A DNA stretch of 5,287 bases, taken from an uncultured Tolumonas sp. Lineage in GTDB: Bacteria; Pseudomonadota; Gammaproteobacteria; Enterobacterales; Aeromonadaceae. The stretch is from the NCBI GenBank assembly GCA_903931645.1, contig CAIZDF010000331.1, forward strand, positions 1 to 5,287. Direction: 5' to 3'. Of the stretch, positions 1 to 5,287 are shown piece by piece. Numbering within the stretch: the first letter of the stretch is position 1; each line of letters starts with the position of its first letter. The notes under the pieces were generated by a model that saw only the letters and a program-made list of their open reading frames with translations, had not been told where the DNA came from and ran no database searches. Position numbers and translations under genes: made by a program.

Positions 1-426
1 ACTAAAGGTTACTGCTTGTTTATTTTTGGCGTCGGTATATTCACGCGCTAATGCATACAGTTGAGGCGTGATCGAACCACAAAAACTCATCAGCACAATG
101 CCCAAACTGGCTAATACGGCATAATGACGATCAAAAGCATAGAGCAAACTACCAATAATCCCTGCGATACCACAGACAGTAATCAACGGTTTACGGCTGC
201 TCATTTTGTCTGAGTAATTCGCTAATAATTGCCCGATTATGATCCCCATAACCGCATTGGTAGTAAAAAATGCGCCAACCAATAATGGACGCACCTGCAA
301 TTCGTCGCTCAAAAACAGACTCAAGACAGGAACCAAAAATGCAACAGCTAACCCAGTAAGGAAAGTTACGCCCATAAAACTCAGTTCAACTGCGTTTTGC
401 AAAAAAGAAGGTAATATCCGTTTCAT
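1..426 (-). CDS. Sugar efflux transporter, SetA/SetB-like MFS protein (5' part, runs off left edge)
   Basis: This frame is open from ATG at 426 to the window edge and gives 142 residues, about a third of the roughly 390 usual for the family. It resembles E. coli SetA/SetB in the first four transmembrane segments (about residues 16-39, 47-69, 80-98 and 102-122). The MFS motif A loop follows helix 2 (G65, D73, R78, K79), and PQLYALARE at 121-129 matches the PQMFALARE stretch I recall from the Set family. Set proteins are inner-membrane proton-driven exporters of sugars and glycosides; the substrate here cannot be told. An in-frame TAG at 466-468 with no start between makes ATG 426 the only likely start. 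Its AGAGGA site sits about 12 nt upstream, which is rather far. It is divergent from the C-S lyase gene and may share control with it. Confidence 0.85.
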   Translation of the reverse strand, partial: MKRILPSFLQNAVELSFMGVTFLTGLAVAFLVPVLSLFLSDELQVRPLLVGAFFTTNAVMGIIIGQLLANYSDKMSSRKPLITVCGIAGIIGSLLYAFDRHYAVLASLGIVLMSFCGSITPQLYALAREYTDAKNKQAVTFS

Positions 427-513
427 TCGCTTTTCATTTCCTCTTGCACCACTTATTGATTCCCCCTAGAGTGACCATTCTTTGAATTCGATAGCAAATC
501 ACAGGGATGCAGC

Positions 514-1668
514 ATGTTTGATTTCGATAAGCAGATTGATCGCCGCGGCACAAACAGTCTGAAATGGAATAAATATAAAGACCAAGATGTTATTCCATTA
601 TGGGTCGCAGACACCGACTTTATGGCACCACAGGGTGTCATTGATGCTTTGCAGCAGCGCATTGCTCACGGCGTATTCGGCTATAGTCGCCCATCCCCTC
701 GCCTCATTGAACTGATTATCGAACGGATGCAGCAGCGCTATGGCTGGAAAATTGAACCGGAATGGCTGCTGTTCATGCCTGGTGTTGTGCCTGGCCTGAA
801 CTTTGGTATCAAAGCATGGTGCCGTCCTGAACAGCATGTTATCACACCCAATCCGGTCTATTACCCGTTTCTGCATGCGCCAGAATATAACGATCGCCCG
901 GTCAGCCTGCTGCCTATGCAGCTGGTTAATGATCGCTGGTTACCAGATTTTGATACGTTTGAACAACAAGCTAAAACGGCTGACGTGTTGCTGTTGTGTA
1001 ACCCACATAACCCTGGCGGCACGGTCTTTACCCGCGAAGAATTAACGCGAATTGCGGATATTGCTATTCGAAATGACCTCGTGGTGATTTCAGATGAAAT
1101 TCATTGCGACTTACTTCTGGAACCAAATGTGAAGCATATTCCTTTTGCTTCATTATCACCTGAAGCTGCAGCACGTAGTGCTGTGTTAATGGCGCCGAGC
1201 AAAACATTTAATATTGCTGGTTTATGCAGCTCTTTTGCGATCATTCCTGATAACCGTTTGCGCTTTAAACTGCAACAAGCCATGCGTGGATTAATGGCTG
1301 ATAATAACTTGATCGGTCTGGTCGCTGCAGAAGCGGCTTATGAACATGGTGAAGAGTGGTTACAAGCACAACTGGATTATCTGCGCGGAAACCGAGACTT
1401 AGTTGCCAGCACTTTGGGTCAATTACCAGGGATTAAAATCGCCAAGCTTGAAGCAACATATTTAGCATGGATTGATGTTTCCGGTCTGCAACTTGATGAT
1501 CCTATTGCTACTTTTGAAGCAGGCGGTGTTGGTTTATCGCCTGGTGCTCAGTTTGGTGACAAACGATTTGTTCGCTTAAATTTTGGCTGCAGTCGCGAAC
1601 TGCTACAAAAGGCGTTGGATCGAATGGTAAAAGTGATTCAATCGGCACGGCTGGTAGTTCAGCAGTAA
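514..1668 (+). CDS. MalY/PatB-family PLP-dependent cystathionine beta-lyase (C-S lyase)
   Basis: This 384-residue protein has the full length and motif order of the MalY/PatB branch of fold-type I PLP enzymes. It starts with MFDFDKQIDRRGTNSLKWN, typical of the family. CNPHNPGG (162-169) holds the cofactor-binding Asn, SDEIHCDL (193-200) holds Asp194 facing the pyridine nitrogen, APSKTFNIAGL (227-237) holds Lys230 as the Schiff-base lysine, and Arg354 is the likely carboxylate-binding arginine. Family members cleave cystathionine or cysteine conjugates to a thiol, pyruvate and ammonia in the cytoplasm. E. coli MalY also represses MalT, and whether this protein has any such role is unknown. AGGGA at 503-507 lies 6 nt before the ATG. 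It is divergent from the Set-like transporter and probably co-transcribed with the TAXI gene 49 bp downstream, since no terminator lies between them. A related aminotransferase activity is a less likely alternative. Confidence 0.92.
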   Translation: MFDFDKQIDRRGTNSLKWNKYKDQDVIPLWVADTDFMAPQGVIDALQQRIAHGVFGYSRPSPRLIELIIERMQQRYGWKIEPEWLLFMPGVVPGLNFGIKAWCRPEQHVITPNPVYYPFLHAPEYNDRPVSLLPMQLVNDRWLPDFDTFEQQAKTADVLLLCNPHNPGGTVFTREELTRIADIAIRNDLVVISDEIHCDLLLEPNVKHIPFASLSPEAAARSAVLMAPSKTFNIAGLCSSFAIIPDNRLRFKLQQAMRGLMADNNLIGLVAAEAAYEHGEEWLQAQLDYLRGNRDLVASTLGQLPGIKIAKLEATYLAWIDVSGLQLDDPIATFEAGGVGLSPGAQFGDKRFVRLNFGCSRELLQKALDRMVKVIQSARLVVQQ

Positions 1669-1717
1669 AACAGGGATAATCCTCCCTTGCACACTATACA
1701 CAACTACAGGAAAAACT

Positions 1718-2710
1718 ATGTCTTGCATGCGTTTCTTTAGCGTACGTTTGACAAACGCACTGACATGGATGTGTCTGACATTAGGAATCAGCAGCAGTGC
1801 TTTCGCTGCTGCTCCGGTTAATCTTACGATTTCAACTGGAAGTGTTTCTGGTGTTTACTATCCAGCCGGCGGAGCGATCTGCAGATTGCTGAATAAGAGT
1901 CAGAAACAACATCAGTTACGTTGTTCGGTTACGACCAGTGAAGGTTCCATTGCTAATATTCAAAAACTTCGGAATAACGAAGTACCATTAGCTATTGTTC
2001 AATCAGACATTGAGCAACATGCATTCACCGGGGCAACAGAGTTTAAGCAAAGTGGCCCAATGCCTCAGTTAAGAGCTCTATTTAGTCTTTACTCCGAAGC
2101 ATTCACTTTAGTTGTTCGGGACGATAGCCATATTTCTCAGCTTTCAGATCTGGTCAGCAAACGCATCGATATCGGAAATCCTGGTTCTGGTGAACGAGCC
2201 ACGATGGAATTACTCATGCAACAGCTGAACTGGAAACAAACGGATTTTTCGCAAATCTCTGGTTTACATGCTGACGAACGGGCTCAAGCATTGTGTGACA
2301 ACCAAATTGATGCGTTTGTTTATGTCGCCGGACATCCTAACGGCGCTATCAGAGAAGCCACCAATAGCTGTGATGCCAAGTTGTTGTCACTTCCGCCAGA
2401 ACAGATTGCCAGCATATTGCAAGCTCATCCTGAGTATAGTGCTGCTACTATTCCTGGTGGTTTATACCGTGATAATGACACCGACACCGCGACTATCGGT
2501 GTTACAGCTACAGTGTTAACCACCGATAAGCTTGATGATGAAACTGCCTATCAGGTTGTTAAAGCGGCGATGGAAAATCTGGAGCAGCTAGAGAGAAGTC
2601 ATCCCGCACTTAAAGGGTTAAAACCCGAAAATATGACGCATGTCGGTTTAACTGTGCCACTACACCCGGGTGCAGCACGTTACTACCGCGAACATAATAT
2701 TAAAATGTAA
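1718..2710 (+). CDS. TAXI-family TRAP transporter solute-binding protein (orphan, periplasmic)
   Basis: This 330-residue exported protein begins with a Sec signal peptide: Arg5 and Arg10, a hydrophobic core at about 13-25, and a likely signal peptidase I site after AFA (28-30). The mature part carries TAXI hallmarks: ISTGSVSGVYYPAGGAIC (38-55), the SEGS-AN segment (74-80), QSD (95-97), IDIGNPGSGERATME (150-164), IPGGLYR (245-251) and LHPGAARYYRE (315-325). TAXI proteins capture a small, often carboxylated solute in the periplasm and pass it to a TRAP membrane subunit; the ligand cannot be read from sequence. Mature cysteines 55, 69, 193 and 218 fall in conserved contexts and could form disulfides (inference). 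AGGAA at 1708-1712 supports the ATG at 1718. No DctQM or fused TRAP permease gene adjoins it: the next gene is convergent tyrA, and upstream is the C-S lyase. Confidence 0.93.
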   Translation: MSCMRFFSVRLTNALTWMCLTLGISSSAFAAAPVNLTISTGSVSGVYYPAGGAICRLLNKSQKQHQLRCSVTTSEGSIANIQKLRNNEVPLAIVQSDIEQHAFTGATEFKQSGPMPQLRALFSLYSEAFTLVVRDDSHISQLSDLVSKRIDIGNPGSGERATMELLMQQLNWKQTDFSQISGLHADERAQALCDNQIDAFVYVAGHPNGAIREATNSCDAKLLSLPPEQIASILQAHPEYSAATIPGGLYRDNDTDTATIGVTATVLTTDKLDDETAYQVVKAAMENLEQLERSHPALKGLKPENMTHVGLTVPLHPGAARYYREHNIKM

Positions 2711-2753
2711 CCATTTTTCAGTGTAACGATGCGACTCCTGAATAAATGACATT

Positions 2754-2791
2754 AAAGATAAGGCCAGCTAGATAGCTGGCCTTATCTTTTT
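2754..2791. terminator. Bidirectional intrinsic terminator between the TAXI gene and tyrA
   Basis: AAAGATAAGGCCAGCTA (2754-2770) and TAGCTGGCCTTATCTTT (2773-2789) form a perfect 17-bp stem with a 2-nt spacer, in practice a small AGAT loop. On the plus strand the stem ends in a five-T run (2787-2791); on the minus strand it ends in TTTAAT. It lies 43 bp past the TAXI stop and 15 bp past the tyrA stop, so it suits both convergent transcripts. Confidence 0.93.
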
Positions 2792-2806
2792 GGATCATGC
2801 TTTAGG

Positions 2807-3934
2807 TTAATCGTGATGACGACGGTCACTTGCCTGCGCCAACAATTGCTTACTCACTTTCAGGAATTGTTGCGCGTAATCCCCGAAGTAGGCAGCCACT
2901 TCCTCAAAATGAGAAATAAAGGCTTGTCGATCGCCCTTCTCCAACCGCTGGATCGCCTCACCCATCCGTTGATGATAACGACGGATCAACACCAGATTTT
3001 GCTCAGAAGACAGAATGATATCTGCATACAATGCAGGGTCCTGAGCAAACAGACGCCCAACCATGGCCAATTCCAAACGATAGATCGGGGAACTTAATGC
3101 CAACAGACATTTGATATCTACTTTTTCTTCAAACAAATGATAGCCATAGGCATAGGTGGTGAAATGACGTAATGCCTGAATAAAGCTCATTGCATCGTCA
3201 TGCTCTTTTGCCGTTACGCTGTGCAGTCTGGCACCCCAGATCTGCATCTGTTCCAGTAACCACTGATATTGCTCAGCACCCCGACCATTGCAACAAACAA
3301 TGACCTGTTTCGCCAGACTGGTGATATCAGGACCAAACATTGGATGCAAACCAAGCACCGGGCCAGCATGCGCAGCTAGCATATGCTCTAATGGTTTTTG
3401 CTTGATACTGGTAATATCAACGAGCAGGCAATCAGCTGGCAAATTATTCAGTTTATCAATGATCTGGCAGGAAATATCGATTGGTACAGCCACTAACACT
3501 AGGCTGGCATCAGCCAACAAGCTATCTGCACGTTCCCAGTCAGTTTTTTCCAGTACATCAACCTGATAACCAGAAAGACGAAACATCTGAACAAACAACC
3601 GGCCCAACTGACCATTACCACCGACCACAATAATACGGCGTAAATCTGGTTTTACACATTTGAAACCAGAATCATTTTCACTGCTGTATGATTCGCGCAT
3701 GACACGACGCAAAACATCTTCAATCAGATCAGCGGGAATACCAACCGATTCAGCTTCTGCCCGGCGGCTGGCCAGCATAGCAGCTTCACGATCTGGGGCA
3801 TAAACAGGTATACCGTATCGGCTTTTAACTTCCCCTACTCCGGCAACCAATTTCAGACGTTGTGCCAGAAGATCAACCAGTTGCTTATCAACATGATCGA
3901 TTTGATCTCGCAACGCATTCAGCTCTTCATTCAT
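2807..3934 (-). CDS. tyrA: Bifunctional chorismate mutase / prephenate dehydrogenase (T-protein)
   Basis: TyrA converts chorismate to prephenate and then, with NAD+, to 4-hydroxyphenylpyruvate for tyrosine synthesis in the cytoplasm. The N-terminal AroQ-type mutase domain spans about residues 1-90 and keeps Arg9, Arg26, Lys37 and Glu50. The dehydrogenase follows, with a Rossmann glycine motif GGNGQLG (105-111), Lys178, His197 in GLHPMFGPD, His245, His257 and Arg294, all at E. coli numbering. From ATG 3934 the protein has 375 residues against 373 in E. coli, and [13 protein letters not shown] aligns with E. coli MVAELTALRDQID. An in-frame ATG at 3988 would add 18 residues, but these are encoded by the upstream terminator hairpin and that ATG has no ribosome binding site. 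GGAAG 7 nt before 3934 supports the shorter start. It lies 65 bp downstream of aroF on the same strand. Confidence 0.96.
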   Translation of the reverse strand: MNEELNALRDQIDHVDKQLVDLLAQRLKLVAGVGEVKSRYGIPVYAPDREAAMLASRRAEAESVGIPADLIEDVLRRVMRESYSSENDSGFKCVKPDLRRIIVVGGNGQLGRLFVQMFRLSGYQVDVLEKTDWERADSLLADASLVLVAVPIDISCQIIDKLNNLPADCLLVDITSIKQKPLEHMLAAHAGPVLGLHPMFGPDITSLAKQVIVCCNGRGAEQYQWLLEQMQIWGARLHSVTAKEHDDAMSFIQALRHFTTYAYGYHLFEEKVDIKCLLALSSPIYRLELAMVGRLFAQDPALYADIILSSEQNLVLIRRYHQRMGEAIQRLEKGDRQAFISHFEEVAAYFGDYAQQFLKVSKQLLAQASDRRHHD

Positions 3935-3941
3935 CCGTGTG

Positions 3942-3946
3942 CTTCC
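3942..3946 (-). promoter_or_regulatory. Ribosome binding site deciding the tyrA start
   Basis: GGAAG on the minus strand lies 7 nt before ATG 3934. The farther in-frame ATG at 3988 is preceded by ACCTGAACACA, which has no Shine-Dalgarno match. This favours the 375-residue TyrA. The site lies just below the U-run of the upstream terminator, so only transcripts that escape termination carry it. Confidence 0.65.
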
Positions 3947-3949
3947 ATT

Positions 3950-3977
3950 AAAAAAACTCCGGCCATCGGGCCGGAGT
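3950..3977 (-). terminator. Intrinsic terminator (possible attenuator) between aroF and tyrA
   Basis: On the minus strand ACTCCGGCC, loop CGAT and GGCCGGAGT form a perfect 9-bp stem with seven G-C pairs, running straight into a seven-T run. It begins 22 nt after the aroF stop and its T-run ends 15 nt before the tyrA ATG. It looks like a standard rho-independent terminator of the aroF transcript. Because too little DNA remains below it for a promoter, it may act as a partial terminator or attenuator that sets the aroF to tyrA ratio; that role is inference. Confidence 0.85.
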
Positions 3978-3999
3978 ACATTATGCATTGTGTTCAGGT

Positions 4000-5067
4000 T
4001 CAGAGTCGATCTTTCAACGGCTCTTTCAGCTCTTCAAAGCAACCTGCCAGCAATTTTTCAGTGGCATGCCAGTCGATACAAGCATCAGTAATCGATACAC
4101 CGTAGGTCATATCACATTTTGGCTGTTCGCTGGATTGCGCACCTTCACCAATATTGGATTCCAGCATGATACCGATAATCGATTTGTTACCATCCTGGAT
4201 CTGGCGGATGACGTTTTCCGCGACCAGTGGCTGTAAGCGATGGTTTTTATTCGAATTACCATGGCTGCAATCTACCACCAGACTTGCCGGCAATTTAGCT
4301 TTTGCCAATTCTTGTTCAGCAACAGCAACATTAACTGAATCATAATTTGGCTGTTTACCGCCACGTAAAATCACATGACCATCCGGGTTACCTTGGGTCT
4401 GTAATAATGCTACCTGACCTTGCTGGTTGATACCCATAAAAGTATGAGAAGACGATGCTGCTTTCAGTGCATTGATAGCGGTGTCCAGATTGCCATCAGT
4501 ACCGTTTTTAAAGCCAACCGGCATTGATAAACCAGATGCCATTTCACGGTGAGTCTGCGATTCAGTAGTACGCGCACCAATTGCTGACCAGCTGAACAGA
4601 TCAGCCAGATATTGTGGGCTAATTGGATCTAAAGCTTCTGTTGCCAATGGCAGACGCAATTCGCCTAACCAACTCAGCAGTTCGCGCGCTTTTTGCAGGC
4701 CCAGTTCGATATCGAAAGTGCCATCCAGATTCGGGTCGTTAATGAACCCTTTCCAGCCAACGGTAGTACGTGGTTTTTCAAAATAAACCAGCATTACGAT
4801 ATACAGAGTGTCAGAATATTTATCATGCAGAGCTTTCAGACGTGTCGCATAGTCTTTGGCTGCATCCATATCATGGATTGAACAAGGACCACAGATAACC
4901 AGCAGGCGGTGATCTTGATGATGTACGATATCGGCGATCTGACGACGGGCATCAGCGATAAAGGACAACGTATCTTCGGACACAGGCACTTTAGCCTTCA
5001 GTTCTTCAGGGGTCAGTAATACTTTTTCTGATTGGATATGAACATTATTCAGCGAATCTTTCTGCAT
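4000..5067 (-). CDS. aroF: 3-deoxy-7-phosphoheptulonate (DAHP) synthase, tyrosine-sensitive type
   Basis: This type I DAHP synthase (TIM barrel, 355 residues against 356 in E. coli AroF) condenses phosphoenolpyruvate and erythrose 4-phosphate, the first shikimate pathway step, with a bound divalent metal. Metal ligands matching AroG Cys61, His268, Glu302 and Asp326 are Cys62, His269, Glu303 and Asp328. Substrate residues Lys98, Arg100, Arg166, Lys187 and Arg235 are kept. The opening [11 protein letters not shown] is AroF-like, and Asn8, Pro148 and Gln152, sites linked to tyrosine feedback in E. coli AroF, are present; this supports the tyrosine-sensitive class. Oddly, Leu93 (codon CTG at 4791-4789) replaces the arginine equivalent to AroG Arg92, in [11 protein letters not shown] where E. 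coli has [11 protein letters not shown]. The start is fixed by homology; its Shine-Dalgarno is weak (GGTG, 5 nt before ATG). A TyrR box lies just upstream and tyrA follows. Confidence 0.96.
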   Translation of the reverse strand: MQKDSLNNVHIQSEKVLLTPEELKAKVPVSEDTLSFIADARRQIADIVHHQDHRLLVICGPCSIHDMDAAKDYATRLKALHDKYSDTLYIVMLVYFEKPRTTVGWKGFINDPNLDGTFDIELGLQKARELLSWLGELRLPLATEALDPISPQYLADLFSWSAIGARTTESQTHREMASGLSMPVGFKNGTDGNLDTAINALKAASSSHTFMGINQQGQVALLQTQGNPDGHVILRGGKQPNYDSVNVAVAEQELAKAKLPASLVVDCSHGNSNKNHRLQPLVAENVIRQIQDGNKSIIGIMLESNIGEGAQSSEQPKCDMTYGVSITDACIDWHATEKLLAGCFEELKEPLKDRL

Positions 5068-5080
5068 GATAGCACCACAC

Positions 5081-5098
5081 TGTAAACTAATCTTTACA
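5081..5098. promoter_or_regulatory. TyrR box upstream of aroF
   Basis: TGTAAACTAATCTTTACA matches the TyrR consensus TGTAAA-N6-TTTACA exactly in both half-sites. Its near edge is 13 bp upstream of the aroF ATG. TyrR with tyrosine represses aroF in E. coli, so tyrosine repression of this aroF, and of tyrA as far as it is co-transcribed, is likely. No second strong box was seen nearby. The site lies downstream of the best -10 candidate, which would suit blocking of early transcription or of a promoter I failed to recognise. Confidence 0.85.
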
Positions 5099-5115
5099 CC
5101 AATACCGCATCTTGA

Positions 5116-5145
5116 ATTTTAATCATGTATTGACATAATTCTGAA
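5116..5145 (-). promoter_or_regulatory. Candidate sigma-70 promoter for aroF
   Basis: On the minus strand a -35-like TTCAGA (5145-5140, 4 of 6 to consensus) and a -10-like TAAAAT (5121-5116, 5 of 6) are 18 bp apart. Transcription would begin near 5109, giving a leader of about 40 nt that contains the TyrR box. The match is by eye in an A/T-rich spacer, so it is tentative. Confidence 0.35.
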
Positions 5146-5201
5146 TTAGCACTAGCTCCAACGACAAAATACCAGTATCAGCCAGTTTTGCAAGCCCTAA
5201 A

Positions 5202-5229
5202 AAAAGAGCAGTCCGAAGACTGCTCTTTA
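5202..5229 (-). terminator. UUCG-tetraloop intrinsic terminator of a gene entering from the right
   Basis: On the minus strand AAAGAGCAGTC (5228-5218), loop TTCG and GACTGCTCTTT (5213-5203) form a perfect 11-bp stem closed as C(UUCG)G, an especially stable tetraloop. A run of seven T follows on the minus strand (5205-5199). The plus-strand side has only TTTAT, and no plus-strand gene ends here, so it most likely ends a leftward transcript coming from beyond 5287 and insulates the aroF promoter. Confidence 0.88.
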
Positions 5230-5252
5230 TATTTACAGATATCGGAAATATT

Positions 5253-5287
5253 TTATTCCCGTTGTTTTACATATGCAGTACCTAAGA
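5253..5287 (-). CDS. Probable C-terminal end of an unidentified minus-strand gene
   Basis: The minus-strand frame ending at TAA 5255-5253 reads LGTAYVKQRE before the stop and stays open to the window edge. The stop lies about 24 bp before the UUCG terminator, the spacing expected for a gene end. The fragment is too short to identify. A second open frame on the same strand, ending with a TAA at 5235-5233 (LRYCICKTTGIKYFRYL), cannot be excluded but has less protein-like composition. Confidence 0.4.
   Translation of the reverse strand, partial: LGTAYVKQRE

Noticed and set aside
239..469. Plus-strand 76-residue frame
   Set aside because: It is the antisense shadow of the Set-like transporter, whose minus-strand translation matches a known family throughout.
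444..472. TTGCAC-17-TAGAGT as the lyase promoter
   Set aside because: Only 3 of 6 and 4 of 6 consensus matches; too weak to list as a feature, although spacing and place would fit.
453..662. Minus-strand 69-residue frame across the divergent spacer
   Set aside because: It overlaps the lyase start antisense, has low-quality composition and resembles no family I recognise.
1669..1717. Separate promoter or terminator between the lyase and TAXI genes
   Set aside because: GATAAT (1675-1680) and TATACA (1695-1700) look like -10 elements, but neither has a fitting -35. AGGGA/TCCCT can pair for only 5 bp with no T-run, so co-transcription is simpler.
3935..3988. An 18-residue N-terminal extension of TyrA from an in-frame ATG at 3988
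   Set aside because: The extension is made of the terminator hairpin and its T-run, has no ribosome binding site, and goes beyond the E. coli TyrA start, which aligns at 3934.
5130..5158. Plus-strand TTGACA as a promoter reading rightward
   Set aside because: The -35 match at 5130-5135 is perfect, but there is no reasonable -10 at 16-18 bp and no plus-strand gene follows before the window ends.

Overview
The window looks like ordinary chromosomal DNA from a gammaproteobacterium. The DAHP synthase and the T-protein align with Escherichia coli AroF and TyrA almost without gaps (E. coli comparisons are from memory), and a perfect TyrR-type palindrome lies upstream of aroF. The moderate base composition and the gene content would fit an Aeromonadales member such as Tolumonas or a relative, but that genus guess is weak inference.

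Left part (1-2710). A divergent pair shares an 87-bp spacer. The 5' third of a SetA/SetB-type sugar efflux transporter runs leftward off the edge. A MalY/PatB-family PLP-dependent C-S lyase runs rightward and is followed after 49 bp by a secreted TAXI-type TRAP solute-binding protein. No TRAP membrane subunit is present in the window, so the binding protein is an orphan here. A 17-bp perfect-stem bidirectional terminator (2754-2791) separates this block from the convergent genes to the right.

Right part (2807-5067, minus strand). This is an aroF-tyrA tyrosine biosynthesis unit. AroF joins phosphoenolpyruvate and erythrose 4-phosphate to start the shikimate pathway. TyrA (chorismate mutase fused to prephenate dehydrogenase) carries chorismate to 4-hydroxyphenylpyruvate, the precursor of tyrosine. 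The TyrR box suggests repression by tyrosine, and AroF keeps residues linked to tyrosine feedback inhibition. Two features stand out. A strong intrinsic terminator sits between aroF and tyrA, ending only 15 nt before the TyrA start, so tyrA must rely on read-through or on a promoter inside aroF. AroF also has Leu at position 93, where E. coli DAHP synthases have an active-site arginine.

Right edge (5068-5287). This holds the aroF control region, a UUCG-tetraloop terminator facing left, and probably the last codons of another minus-strand gene entering from the right. No phage, insertion sequence, CRISPR array, tRNA or rRNA was seen. I found no clearly new system; the points most worth checking are the AroF substitution and the aroF-tyrA terminator.
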